From an uncultured Lachnospiraceae bacterium (GTDB taxonomy: Bacteria; Bacillota; Clostridia; Lachnospirales; Lachnospiraceae), in NCBI GenBank assembly GCA_910586715.1, contig CAJUJG010000006.1, positions 39,348 to 103,347 on the forward strand: a DNA stretch of 64,000 nucleotides. The letters are read 5' to 3'. The translations under genes were made by a program, and so were the position numbers. Shown here piece after piece: positions 34,569-44,204 of this stretch (its first letter is position 1; every line of letters starts with the position of its first letter). The notes beneath the pieces are model-generated. The model saw only the letters and a list, made by a program, of their open reading frames with translations, searched no databases and was not told the origin of the DNA.

Positions 34569-35871
34569 AGCTTATCCTCGCTCCAAGCCTCTCCAAGTCA
34601 CCCACTATATCCTGGTATCCCCTTTTTATATAACGGGTATCCGTCACCGTCGTAATTCCATCTGCTGCAAGCCCCGCAATTACAAGTGCAGCTCCTCCCC
34701 GCAGCTCCTGTGCAATCACGGTTCTTCCCGCAAGTTTTGCAACGCCTCTCACCTGCACACGCTCATGGTCCAAAGCCGTAATGTCCGCGCCCATTCTCAC
34801 AAGCTCCTCCACAACCTTAAAACGGCTTGAGAAAATACGCTCCTTTAAAATAAGCGTTCCCTTACTCACACATGCACTGGCAAGCAAAGGCGACTGCAAA
34901 TCCGTCGGAAATTCCGGATATACACCCGTTTCAACAAAAGGAACGTTTCGAATTTTTCGTTTCGTGTCTGTACTGACCAAAATCCTGTCGTTTTCATCAT
35001 CCAAAACAACATCTGCCCCCATTTTCCGAATCAGCGCACACACACTGCGTAACTGCGCGGCAGGCGCATTTTCAAGCGTAATATTTCCTCCTGCACAAAG
35101 TACCGCAAACATATACGTCCCCGCGACAATCCTGTCCGGTATGACCGTATATTCCACGCCGTGCAGGCGGCTTATGTCCACCCCATGAATTACAATTCTG
35201 CCCGTCGCGATAAAATCATGCTCAATCTCAATGTCCGCACCTGCTTTGTTTAAAAAATCACAAAGCGCCGTCACCTCCGGCTCTCTTGCGGCATTTTGGA
35301 TAACCGTCGTACCACGCGCCGTCACTGCGGCAAGAATTGTATTTTGTGTCGCACCCACACTCGGAAATGGAAATTTGATCAAAGCCCCCTTAAGTTCATC
35401 CGCATATGCATGAATACGGTTCTTATCCGTCCAAATCTGCGCTCCCAGCTTTTCAAGTCCGAACAAATGCAGGTCAATCGGTCTTTCCCCAATCACGCAT
35501 CCGCCAGGATAATCCACAAGCGCTTCCCCAAGCCGTCCAAGAAGCGCACCCATAAGCACTACTGATGAACGCATGGCACTGACATACCTTGCAGGAAGCC
35601 TGTATTCCCGTATATTTTCAGAATGAATGCGGAGCATATGCGTCTCTTTCCGCTCCTCCAAAACCGCTCCCGTACTTTTGAGCAGATTTTTCATACAGTC
35701 AATGTCCGTAATATATGGAACATTTTTAAATACACAGGTATCAGGAATCAGCACACTTGCCGCTAACACCGGAAGCGCTGCATTTTTAGACCCTTGAATA
35801 AGAACCGTTCCGTCCAGGCATTTTCCTCCTTCCATGCATATTGCCGCATTGCTTTGACCGTCATAAGCCAT
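34558..35871 (-). CDS. murA: UDP-GlcNAc 1-carboxyvinyltransferase MurA
   Basis: MurA transfers enolpyruvate from PEP to UDP-GlcNAc, the first committed step of peptidoglycan synthesis. Seen are GTVLIQGSKNAALPVLAAS (N-terminal), the catalytic Cys loop YPGGCVIGERPIDLHL and AELRGGAALVIAGLAADG-type C-terminal sequence. I chose ATG at 35871 (437 residues, GGTGA upstream); a GTG 12 bp earlier is possible. Its location between ftsW and ftsQ, where murG or murB commonly sits, is notable. Confidence 0.94.
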   Translation of the reverse strand: MAYDGQSNAAICMEGGKCLDGTVLIQGSKNAALPVLAASVLIPDTCVFKNVPYITDIDCMKNLLKSTGAVLEERKETHMLRIHSENIREYRLPARYVSAMRSSVVLMGALLGRLGEALVDYPGGCVIGERPIDLHLFGLEKLGAQIWTDKNRIHAYADELKGALIKFPFPSVGATQNTILAAVTARGTTVIQNAAREPEVTALCDFLNKAGADIEIEHDFIATGRIVIHGVDISRLHGVEYTVIPDRIVAGTYMFAVLCAGGNITLENAPAAQLRSVCALIRKMGADVVLDDENDRILVSTDTKRKIRNVPFVETGVYPEFPTDLQSPLLASACVSKGTLILKERIFSSRFKVVEELVRMGADITALDHERVQVRGVAKLAGRTVIAQELRGGAALVIAGLAADGITTVTDTRYIKRGYQDIVGDLERLGARISYVD

Positions 35872-35934
35872 ATGTTTCACCACATAAAAGTATGAATTAT
35901 AATATTATATGCGGTTTTTCTTTATTTGATAACT

Positions 35935-37098
35935 TTACTTACAGCTCTTGCTGACATTAAGTACAATTCCGATTTCCGTTAATAAAAAGAGCGTCGCAGT
36001 ACCTCCATAACTGATAAACGGCAGTGTAATCCCCGTGTTTGGTATCGTATTTGTTACAACAGCAATATTCAGGATTACCTGTATCGCATAATGTGACATG
36101 ACACCGACAACCAAAAGCGAGCCGAAACGGTCAACTGCCTTGTTTGCAATCACCATACAGCTCCATATCAGAATTACAAACAGCAGAATAATTGCCATTG
36201 CGCCAAAAAGTCCAAGCTCCTCGCAAATAATCGAAAAAATCATATCATTCTGCGCTTCGGGAAGGAATCCTCTCTTTTGCATACTCTGCCCAAGTCCCTT
36301 TCCCCATATGCCGCCAGAACCTATGGCATATAATGCCTGAAGCGTCTGAAACGCCTCATCCGTACTGTAAGCTTCCGGTTCAAGCCATGCTCTGACACGC
36401 GCAAGGCGGAATCCTGATCCCGTTGTGTCCGCACTTGATACATACGCCACAACAGCTGCCACTATTGCCAGCACACCTGCCCCCATAGCGATAAACCATT
36501 TGTAATCCGGCACAGCTACAAAAAGCATCGCTACTGCAATCCCCATTACAATAATAGCAGAACTCATGTTTCTGGTAATCCCATAAATAAGGGCAGCAAT
36601 AATTGTCGGAGGAATCATGACAATCGCAATGCCTTTGGGGGTCCTGATTACATTTCTCCCTAACCCCTCAAGCTTTTGTATAATACTTGCAAGGTAAACA
36701 ATAACACCGATTTTCGCTACCTCCGCAGGCTGAAAACTTATGACTTTAAAATCAAGCCAACGTCTCGCACCATTTCTTGTCACACCTAGCGGCGTCATAA
36801 CAAGACATAGAAGTATAGCAGATACCACAATTGCCATCAAATCAAATTTCTGCAAATATTTATATGGAAACTTTATCATGACTGCAAGCGCAAAAAAACC
36901 AATAATTGTCGACTGCAGCTGTTTTTTTAAATAGAATGCAGAGTCACCAATTTTATCTCCTGCTTCATACGAGCTTGTGGAATAGATCATTAACAGTCCA
37001 AAAGCAATCAGAAACAATACCACTGTCAGCAGAATATAATCCATATTGTGCCTGCTGCTGCGGATTTGTACCTGCCTTTTTGCTCTCGTTTTTGCCAC
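35935..37098 (-). CDS. ftsW: SEDS glycosyltransferase FtsW/SpoVE
   Basis: The 387-residue protein has ten membrane helices. SEDS hallmarks are MIYSTSSYEAG near the start, GARRWLDFKVISFQPAEVAK in the first half and PNTGITLPFISYGGTATL near the end. It polymerises glycan strands together with a class B PBP at the septum or, as SpoVE, in the spore cortex. The start is GTG with AGGAG 7 bp upstream. The sequence alone cannot separate FtsW from SpoVE. Confidence 0.93.
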   Translation of the reverse strand: MAKTRAKRQVQIRSSRHNMDYILLTVVLFLIAFGLLMIYSTSSYEAGDKIGDSAFYLKKQLQSTIIGFFALAVMIKFPYKYLQKFDLMAIVVSAILLCLVMTPLGVTRNGARRWLDFKVISFQPAEVAKIGVIVYLASIIQKLEGLGRNVIRTPKGIAIVMIPPTIIAALIYGITRNMSSAIIVMGIAVAMLFVAVPDYKWFIAMGAGVLAIVAAVVAYVSSADTTGSGFRLARVRAWLEPEAYSTDEAFQTLQALYAIGSGGIWGKGLGQSMQKRGFLPEAQNDMIFSIICEELGLFGAMAIILLFVILIWSCMVIANKAVDRFGSLLVVGVMSHYAIQVILNIAVVTNTIPNTGITLPFISYGGTATLFLLTEIGIVLNVSKSCK

Positions 37099-37124
37099 GC
37101 TATCACTCCTTTATATTTTCTGTC

Positions 37125-38504
37125 CTATAAGCCGTTTACGTACTTCTTAAACTGCTTCCCTCTGACTTCATAATTCTCAAACATGCCCCAGCTTGCACAT
37201 GCAGGCGACAGCAGTACCGCATCCCCGAAGGAAGCTTCCCGCACACAAGTATCGAGTGCCTCCTGAAAACTGTCCGCAAACAGAATATCTTCCTTGGGAA
37301 AACCACATTTTACGGCACATGCCGCAATCGCTTCCCTTGTCTGCCCAATCAGCACAAGCTTTTTGACCTTTTTGTCAAAGCTCTGAATCCAATCATCATA
37401 TTCACTGCCCTTGTCATATCCCCCGCCAATTAAAACAGTAGGGCGGTCCATCGCTTTAATCCCCTGAATTGCCGCATCCGTATTCGTTGCCTTGGAATCA
37501 TTATAGTACACCACACCGTTTTTTTCCGCCACAAACTCAATTCTGTGCTCCACTGCCACAAAACGCCGGATTGTCGCAAGAATATTTTCCATAGGCACAC
37601 CTGCACTCATGCTGATTCCGATTGCTGCCATGACATTCTCAATGTTGCAAATTCCTACAAGATTCATATCTGTCTTTACATTTAACAGCCTTTGCACCTT
37701 TTGATCTTTCGCAAGATAAATTTCATCACCTTCATAAAAAATGCCGTTATCCAATCTTCTCGCGGACGAAAAATAAATCACACAAGCCGGGCAGCGCTCT
37801 CCAAACGCTCTGGTGTATGCATTCTCATAATTCAGAATACAATAATCTGCCTTTGTTTGGTTTAGCGCAACCGCCTCCTTTGCCGCCACATAATTTTCCA
37901 TTGTATGATGACGGTTTAAATGGTCGGGCGTAATATTTAAGATTGCGGACACTTTGGGATGAAAATACTCAATTGTTTCCAACTGAAAGCTGGAAATCTC
38001 CGCGACAGACACCGTGTCCTGCGTCATCAAAGAGGCTGCCTCCGTATATGGATTGCCAATATTGCCGACTACAAACACCTGCTCGAAATACTCCTGCATA
38101 ATCTGACCTACAAGGGAGGTCGTCGTTGTTTTTCCATTTGTTCCGGTAATCGCAAGAACAATTCCTTTCGCAAAGTTGTATGCCAGCTCAATCTCGCCCC
38201 ATATATGAATCCCTTCTTCTTTCATATACACCACAAAATCCGCGTCCACCGGCACACCGGGACTGAGCACGCAAAGTGCAGCATCTTTTGTAATGTGTTT
38301 GGGAAATTCACCTGTCACAAACTCCGCCTTCGTCTCGAAACCGAGCTTTTGCGTAATTTTCTCTTTTACTGCATCAATATTTACGCTTTCGTTTCCGTCA
38401 TATAAAATCGGAACTGCACCGTTTTTCTCCAGCAATATGGCAGAACCGATTCCGCTTTTTCCGGTTCCCACCACAATGACGTTCTTTCCGTTTATATTTA
38501 TCAT
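37125..38504 (-). CDS. murD: UDP-MurNAc-L-Ala:D-Glu ligase MurD
   Basis: MurD adds D-glutamate to UDP-MurNAc-L-Ala. Its 459 residues show an N-terminal Rossmann start (VIVVGTGKSGIGSAILL), the ATP loop LAITGTNGKTTTTSLVG (about residue 117), NITPDHLNRH, and the C-terminal NDSKATNTDAAIQGI with VLIGGGYDKG. GGGGGAAATTCA precedes the ATG. It lies between the second PBP and ftsW, where mraY is missing. Confidence 0.95.
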   Translation of the reverse strand: MININGKNVIVVGTGKSGIGSAILLEKNGAVPILYDGNESVNIDAVKEKITQKLGFETKAEFVTGEFPKHITKDAALCVLSPGVPVDADFVVYMKEEGIHIWGEIELAYNFAKGIVLAITGTNGKTTTTSLVGQIMQEYFEQVFVVGNIGNPYTEAASLMTQDTVSVAEISSFQLETIEYFHPKVSAILNITPDHLNRHHTMENYVAAKEAVALNQTKADYCILNYENAYTRAFGERCPACVIYFSSARRLDNGIFYEGDEIYLAKDQKVQRLLNVKTDMNLVGICNIENVMAAIGISMSAGVPMENILATIRRFVAVEHRIEFVAEKNGVVYYNDSKATNTDAAIQGIKAMDRPTVLIGGGYDKGSEYDDWIQSFDKKVKKLVLIGQTREAIAACAVKCGFPKEDILFADSFQEALDTCVREASFGDAVLLSPACASWGMFENYEVRGKQFKKYVNGL

Positions 38505-38522
38505 TGAATTTCCCCCATTCTG

Positions 38523-40271
38523 TTACTGATAATTTATCTCCTTTAAATACGGAAGGATATTTTCAAACAGCTGCCTTACCACAGGCGCGGCAATCTGCCC
38601 CCCATAATAAGTTCCCTGCGGTGTATCAATAATTGCGAGCGCCATAATCTGCGGATCGTTTGCGGGTGCAAACCCCAAAAAGGATGCAATATATCTTCCC
38701 GTCCCGCGCGGAAGCGTTTGGCTCGTCGCTGTCTTACCGCCTACGCGAAAGCCCTCTACATATCCGTTTTTACCGCCGCCGTTTTCTACGACCTGTTCGA
38801 GCACATACCGCAGCTTTTGCGTGGTATCCTCTGATACGATTTCCTCCGAAACGGGATAAACAAACTCCTCAATCGCTCCGTTTCCTTCATTAACCGCTTT
38901 CACTCCAAAATGCGGCGTCACAGCGTTACCGCCGTTAATCAGTCCCGCTACGGTTGCCATCAGGCGAATCGGCGTAATCTGAAACGACTGACCAAAGGAT
39001 ATTGTCGCAAGCTCCACCTCGCCGATTTTATCCGGCTGATGCATAATGGTTGCCGCTTCACCCGGCAAATCAATCCCCGTTTTCTGCCGCAGCCCGAATT
39101 TTGTAAAATAATCATAATACCGCTGTGTACCAATGCGAAGCCCGACCGTAATAAACACCGGATTGCACGAATTCATCACGGCATGCGTAAAGTCCTCCGC
39201 ACCATGTCCGCCAAGCTTATGGCAGCGTATTCTCCTGTCATCGACGATAATAAAGCCCGGACAGGAAAAATGATCATTTAAGGTTACCGCACCGCTCTCA
39301 AGTCCTGCCGCCGCCGTGATAATCTTAAACGTGGAACCCGGCTCATACGTATCGTTGATACAACCGTTTCGCCACATTTGGTTAAAAGTATCCTGTGTCG
39401 CCTCCTGCCCTGCAAATTCTGCGGTCAGTACAAACGGCTCGTTTAAATCAAATTCCGGAACATCTGTCATAGCGAGGATTTCACCGTTTTTTACGTTCAT
39501 CACGATAATGGAAACACCCTTCGCCTGCTTTGTCTCGTACGCCTGCTTTGCAAGCTGCATCGCATATTTCTGAATATTGACGTCAATGCTCACATACAAA
39601 TCACTGCCCGCAATCGGCTCCCTGCGCCGCTCTCCCATTCCGTCAAGCTCAATGCCTTTTGCATCGGTAAGCGTCAAAATTTTTCCCTTCGTACCTGTCA
39701 GAACTTTCTCATAATTTACCTCAAGACCGATAATGCCCTGATTATCCCCTCCTGTAAAGCCAAGGACCTTCGAGGCAAGTTCTCCGTAAGGATAATACCG
39801 CTTATAATCTTCATCAACCTTCACGCCCGCAAGGTCTAAGTTTCTTATTTTATCGCCTGTTTCTTTATCTACATTGCTCTTAATCCGCTCGCGGGAGCTT
39901 CTCTTTTCCACCTGCTTTTTGACATACTCTTTGGAAAGTCCAAGCTCATGGCTTAAAATCTCTATTACCTTTTCCGGTTCCTTAATCTGACTGTGTATGA
40001 CCGAAATCGTACATACGGTCTTATTGTCGGCAAGCACCGTTCCTGTCGCATCGATAATCCTGCCGCGTGCCGCTTTAATGTCACGCTCACGTTCATGGAG
40101 CTCCTGCGCCTGCTCGGTGTAGTACTCGGAACAAAAAATCATAATGTATCCCACACGCACAACTAACGCCAAAAGCGCGATTACCGACATTATACATATA
40201 ATAAAAGTTTTTCTCTTCTGTACTGTCATATTGCGCCTTGCAGTGCTATTTACAACAGTCATGCCATTCAC
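38523..40271 (-). CDS. Class B penicillin-binding protein (FtsI/SpoVD type), second copy
   Basis: This 582-residue transpeptidase crosslinks septal or cortex peptidoglycan. An N-terminal membrane anchor (about 24-45) precedes the PBP dimer domain (RGRIIDATGTVLADNKTVC) and the catalytic domain with YEPGSTFKIITA (active-site Ser), MNSCNPVF and GGKTATSQTLP. The third motif reads KTAT instead of the usual KTGT. It has no PASTA domain and no tail. The GTG at 40271 or the ATG 9 bp later may be the start. It directly follows a longer PBP gene. Confidence 0.92.
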   Translation of the reverse strand: MNGMTVVNSTARRNMTVQKRKTFIICIMSVIALLALVVRVGYIMIFCSEYYTEQAQELHERERDIKAARGRIIDATGTVLADNKTVCTISVIHSQIKEPEKVIEILSHELGLSKEYVKKQVEKRSSRERIKSNVDKETGDKIRNLDLAGVKVDEDYKRYYPYGELASKVLGFTGGDNQGIIGLEVNYEKVLTGTKGKILTLTDAKGIELDGMGERRREPIAGSDLYVSIDVNIQKYAMQLAKQAYETKQAKGVSIIVMNVKNGEILAMTDVPEFDLNEPFVLTAEFAGQEATQDTFNQMWRNGCINDTYEPGSTFKIITAAAGLESGAVTLNDHFSCPGFIIVDDRRIRCHKLGGHGAEDFTHAVMNSCNPVFITVGLRIGTQRYYDYFTKFGLRQKTGIDLPGEAATIMHQPDKIGEVELATISFGQSFQITPIRLMATVAGLINGGNAVTPHFGVKAVNEGNGAIEEFVYPVSEEIVSEDTTQKLRYVLEQVVENGGGKNGYVEGFRVGGKTATSQTLPRGTGRYIASFLGFAPANDPQIMALAIIDTPQGTYYGGQIAAPVVRQLFENILPYLKEINYQ

Positions 40272-40333
40272 CGTTATCCAAAACGATTGCTACTATTTTA
40301 TGAATACCGATATAGATATATTCTTATAAACGT

Positions 40334-42577
40334 TTACTGTGCGGCGCCTTCCTCCACAGGAGCCTGTGCGTCCCCCTCATTCGGAGTGGCGTCGTCACCA
40401 TTTCCGCCTTCATAGCTGTAATTCAGCTCTGCCGGTTCTCCGGTATCCGGATTGACAAGCTCTCCGGTATTCGGATCAACCACGTAAGATGGTTTTCCAG
40501 CCCCGTCGTCAGGATTTTCATGATCCTGACCGTCTCCGCTTTCATCCGCACCGCCTTCGTTCTCACCGGTGTCACTGTTGTCGCCTTCTTCATTGCCGTC
40601 GCCATCCCCAGCCTCTTTATTGCCACCTGCAACAATGTTTTCAAGCAGATTATCCGCTTCCTCCTGCTCGGTAATTGTCATTTCCTCCGTTCTGCTGATA
40701 TGCAGATACGGAAGCACTTCTGTAAGAACACTTTTTACGATTGCCGTGGCATATGACGCATGCGGCTGATCTGCCACATTAGGACGGTCAATGACGCAGT
40801 ATACCACAATCTGCGGATCATCCGCAGGTGCAAAGCCAATAAAAGAAACAACATAGTTTGTCTTATCTCTTGGCACCATCTCCGCTGTTCCCGTCTTTCC
40901 TCCTATGGCGTATCCCGCAGGACGTGCCGTTCTTCCCGTGCCTTCTGCAACCGTCGCATACAAATACTGACGCATCTGCTCTGAGGTTGAAGATGAGATT
41001 GTCTGCTTGAGCACACGCGGTTCAATATTTTTTACCGTGTCACCGTTTGAATTGACAATTTTACTCACTACATGCGGTTCATAGTAATTTCCGCCGTTTA
41101 TAATAGAAGAAAATGCTGCCGCCATTTCTATCATGGTCACATTATAACCCTGACCAAACGATGCCGTTGCCAGCTCAGCAGCTCTCATGGTATCTTCACT
41201 GTATACCAACGCGGCTGTTCTTGCCTCTCCCGCAAGGTCAATGTTTGTGCGCAGTCCAATATTAAAAACACGTTGAAACTGTACTAAATTTTTAACGCCT
41301 ATCGCTTCTCCCATTTTCATAAACGCCACATTGCAGGACTGCTCTAACGAACCGCTCACGTCCAATGTTCCATGACCTGCTTTTATATTACAGTCAATAT
41401 CATGATCTGCCACCATAAGATGTCCGCCGCATTCATAAGTTTCATTGCCTACAATTCTTCCCGTTTCAATTCCGGTGGCAAGCGTCATTGCCTTTGCTGT
41501 TGATCCTGGCTCATATGTATCCGAAATGCAGAAATTCCTCCAAAGCTCATTAAGCGTTTTGTAATAGTCTTCTCCATCTCCCTCCTGCATTTGCTCAATC
41601 TGCTCCTGCGTATAGTACTTACTTAAATCCTTAGGATTGTTTAAGTCAAAATCCGGATAGCTTGCCATTCCGAGAATTTCCCCGTTATTGCAGTTCATTG
41701 CGATAAAGCCGATATTATAAGCGCCGAGTCCTTCCCGATGCTCATTCATATGTTCGTCATTAAACTGTCTGATATATTTCTCAATAATTGCCTGTATATT
41801 CGCGTCAATCGTCGTTACAATCGTATATCCGTCCATAGCCGCTACGGTTGTCCGCTCCAGTATCGCATCATCATTAAGATAACCGTACTCTCTGCCATTT
41901 GTTCCATTTAACACATCGTTATAATATTCTTCCAAGCCAAACTGACCATTGTTGTCCGTCCCTGTAAATCCAATCACGTCACATGCAAGCGTGTTATTCG
42001 GGTACCTCCTGATATACTCCTCCTCAAACCAAATGCCGCTGTTAATCATGCCCATTTTCTCACTGTCGCTGACGTTTTTATTGTGCTCCTGCGCCTGCTC
42101 GTTATACGCTTTTTTGTATTCCTCAAACACTTGCCGTTCCTCGTAAGAAATCCTGCGTTTGAGCACATAATACTGCGATGCGGGATTGTCCTTCACATAC
42201 CTTGAAAGCTCCGTGCGGTCCAGTCCAAAGCACTCGGAAAGCGCCGCAAGCATCGGCTCCTCATTCTTCTCATCGTCAAGCATAACCTTGCAGTCCAATA
42301 CTACATTGTAGACCTTTTCGCTTGTCGCAAGAATTGTACCGTTTGCATCCAAAATGCTCCCCCGCTTAAATGGAAGCGTTTTGCTGTTATAACCCAAATG
42401 TGATAATATCCTCTTCTGATAATCATTGCGGTTGTCACGCGTCAAAAAATAAAGCCTTGCCCCCAACCCTGCAAAAGCCAGCAGAATGATTAACATCATA
42501 ACTGCCAGCTTCATTGTTTTTACCTTTTGCAGGTTTATATTTCTATTTTTCCTTTTTTTGTTCTTCTTAGCCGTCAT
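40334..42577 (-). CDS. Class B penicillin-binding protein with long acidic C-terminal tail
   Basis: The 747-residue PBP has a basic N-terminus, one membrane helix (about 23-45), the dimer domain (RGSILDANGTILATSEKVYN) and the transpeptidase domain with YEPGSTAKAMTLATG, LEQSCNVAFM and GGKTGTAEMVPRD. Where SpoVD-type proteins usually carry a PASTA domain, residues about 650-747 are an acidic Gly/Glu/Asp/Asn-rich tail with a VDPNTGELVNPDTGEP repeat. ATG at 42577 follows AGGTGA. As the first PBP after ftsL it is likely the divisome transpeptidase. Confidence 0.92.
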   Translation of the reverse strand: MTAKKNKKRKNRNINLQKVKTMKLAVMMLIILLAFAGLGARLYFLTRDNRNDYQKRILSHLGYNSKTLPFKRGSILDANGTILATSEKVYNVVLDCKVMLDDEKNEEPMLAALSECFGLDRTELSRYVKDNPASQYYVLKRRISYEERQVFEEYKKAYNEQAQEHNKNVSDSEKMGMINSGIWFEEEYIRRYPNNTLACDVIGFTGTDNNGQFGLEEYYNDVLNGTNGREYGYLNDDAILERTTVAAMDGYTIVTTIDANIQAIIEKYIRQFNDEHMNEHREGLGAYNIGFIAMNCNNGEILGMASYPDFDLNNPKDLSKYYTQEQIEQMQEGDGEDYYKTLNELWRNFCISDTYEPGSTAKAMTLATGIETGRIVGNETYECGGHLMVADHDIDCNIKAGHGTLDVSGSLEQSCNVAFMKMGEAIGVKNLVQFQRVFNIGLRTNIDLAGEARTAALVYSEDTMRAAELATASFGQGYNVTMIEMAAAFSSIINGGNYYEPHVVSKIVNSNGDTVKNIEPRVLKQTISSSTSEQMRQYLYATVAEGTGRTARPAGYAIGGKTGTAEMVPRDKTNYVVSFIGFAPADDPQIVVYCVIDRPNVADQPHASYATAIVKSVLTEVLPYLHISRTEEMTITEQEEADNLLENIVAGGNKEAGDGDGNEEGDNSDTGENEGGADESGDGQDHENPDDGAGKPSYVVDPNTGELVNPDTGEPAELNYSYEGGNGDDATPNEGDAQAPVEEGAAQ

Positions 42578-42612
42578 CAAATCACCTTAAATTGAACTGC
42601 ATCGTCGCAATT

Positions 42613-43068
42613 TTATTGCGGAATATCGCTGTATTGACGCACATAGTCGTTTCCCTCTCCCGTATACTGCACTACCTGCCCTTCCTTCGCATACTTCATT
42701 CCCAGCTCACTGACTGCGATACGTTTTATCTCCTCCAAATCAACACTGCTCATAATCTTTGTATAAGTTTCATCATTTGCAAGCTTCATTTCATTCAGCT
42801 TGCTTTCCAAATCTGAAATTGTATTGATGTGATTGGTAATATCAGACTGCATCTTTACATAACTCATAAGCACACCGCACACAATCAAAACTGCTGCAGC
42901 CATAACCGCCATATATCCCATATTCATCGGCGCCGCCTTGACAGCACGCCTGCGCAAAGGCATCCTCTGCATTTGGGGCGCCTGCCTGTGGCGGGGCTGT
43001 TCTTCCTGCCGCGGTCTTAACTGTCTTGCCGCACTTCCGTCCACATAATACCGTGCATTCTCTCTCAT
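42613..43068 (-). CDS. ftsL: FtsL-like septal membrane protein
   Basis: The 151-residue bitopic protein has an Arg/Gln-rich cytoplasmic part (about 1-50), one membrane helix (about 51-70) and a short extracytoplasmic coiled coil (SDITNHINTISDLESKLNEM), ending with the RIAVSELGM stretch typical of FtsL/DivIC. It would link FtsQ/DivIB and the PBP. I chose the ATG at 43068; a TTG at 43077 lies too close to the AAGGA. Identity rests on topology and on position between rsmH and the PBP. Confidence 0.85.
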   Translation of the reverse strand: MRENARYYVDGSAARQLRPRQEEQPRHRQAPQMQRMPLRRRAVKAAPMNMGYMAVMAAAVLIVCGVLMSYVKMQSDITNHINTISDLESKLNEMKLANDETYTKIMSSVDLEEIKRIAVSELGMKYAKEGQVVQYTGEGNDYVRQYSDIPQ

Positions 43069-43104
43069 TCTTTCCAACGTCCTTCCCTGCCAAATACGAC
43101 TGCA

Positions 43105-44040
43105 CTAAATTCTCTCAAATACCCGAAGCTTTGCGCTCTTAGACCTTGCATTTTCCTCCAGCTCCTTCTCGGAAGGAAGAATTGCCTTTCTCGGCACTGC
43201 TCTTCCGTACGGTACTTTTTTGCACACGCATACCGGAAACTCTGCCGGACACTTACAGGGATTTTCCATTTCCCTGAAAAAATTCTTTACAATCCTGTCC
43301 TCCAAAGAATGAAATGTAATAATACAAAGTCTTCCCCATGGATTTAACAGGTCAATCATATCCTCAAGCGCTTCCGAAAGCACATCAAGCTCGTGATTGC
43401 ATGCAATCCGGATTGCCTGAAACGTCCGTTTTGAGGGATGTCCGCCCACAGCGCGCATTTTTGCGGGTATCGCTGCTTTTATGATTTCATTTAACTCAAA
43501 TGTCGTCTCAATCGGTTTCCCTGCACGCGCCAAAACAATGTGCTTTGCAATATTTTTCGCAAACTGATCCTCCCCGTAATCCCTGATAATCCGGTAAAGC
43601 TCCCACTCCTCGTATTCGTTCACAATATCTCTTGCCGTAAGGTTCTGCCGCTGATCCATACGCATGTCAAGCGGTGTATCGTATTTATAAGTAAATCCCC
43701 TTTCTGCATTGTCAAGCTGATACGACGATACGCCCAAATCGAGCACAATGCCGTCAACCTTGTCCACGCCATACTCCTTCAGCGCTTCCTTTGCATTGCA
43801 GTAATTGTTTCTGATAATCGTGACTTTGTCGCCAAATTCCTCCAGCCGCTTCTTGGCAGCGTCAATTGCATCGCCATCCTGATCGATGCCGAACAGTCTG
43901 CCTTTGTCGTTGAGTCTTTTGCACACCTCATAGGCGTGTCCACCGCCGCCGAGGGTACCGTCCAAGTATACACCCTCAGGCTTAATGTGCAGTGAATCAA
44001 TTGTTTCGTTAAGTAATACTGACGTATGTTTAAACTCCAT
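43105..44040 (-). CDS. rsmH: 16S rRNA (cytosine1402-N4)-methyltransferase RsmH
   Basis: The 311-residue SAM enzyme methylates C1402 of 16S rRNA. It starts FKHTSVLLNETIDSL and has YLDGTLGGGGHAYEV (SAM loop), DGIVLDLGVSSYQLDNAERG, GHPSKRTFQAIRIACNHEL and ITFHSLEDRIVKNFF. It is the second gene of the division cluster, formerly called mraW. GGGGAAGCAAC precedes the ATG. Confidence 0.96.
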   Translation of the reverse strand: MEFKHTSVLLNETIDSLHIKPEGVYLDGTLGGGGHAYEVCKRLNDKGRLFGIDQDGDAIDAAKKRLEEFGDKVTIIRNNYCNAKEALKEYGVDKVDGIVLDLGVSSYQLDNAERGFTYKYDTPLDMRMDQRQNLTARDIVNEYEEWELYRIIRDYGEDQFAKNIAKHIVLARAGKPIETTFELNEIIKAAIPAKMRAVGGHPSKRTFQAIRIACNHELDVLSEALEDMIDLLNPWGRLCIITFHSLEDRIVKNFFREMENPCKCPAEFPVCVCKKVPYGRAVPRKAILPSEKELEENARSKSAKLRVFERI

Positions 44041-44204
44041 GTTGCTTCCCCATTTTTTGTTTGAATCTTTGTTTGTAGGTTCCCATCGGCTTAACTCTTT
44101 GAATAGTACCTTCCCTTCCGTTCGGCATTATTCGTTCATCTGCCCACTAAAAACTCATAATTGGAATTCTCCCAAATTCCGTGTCACGATAAAGCCCCCC
44201 AGCT

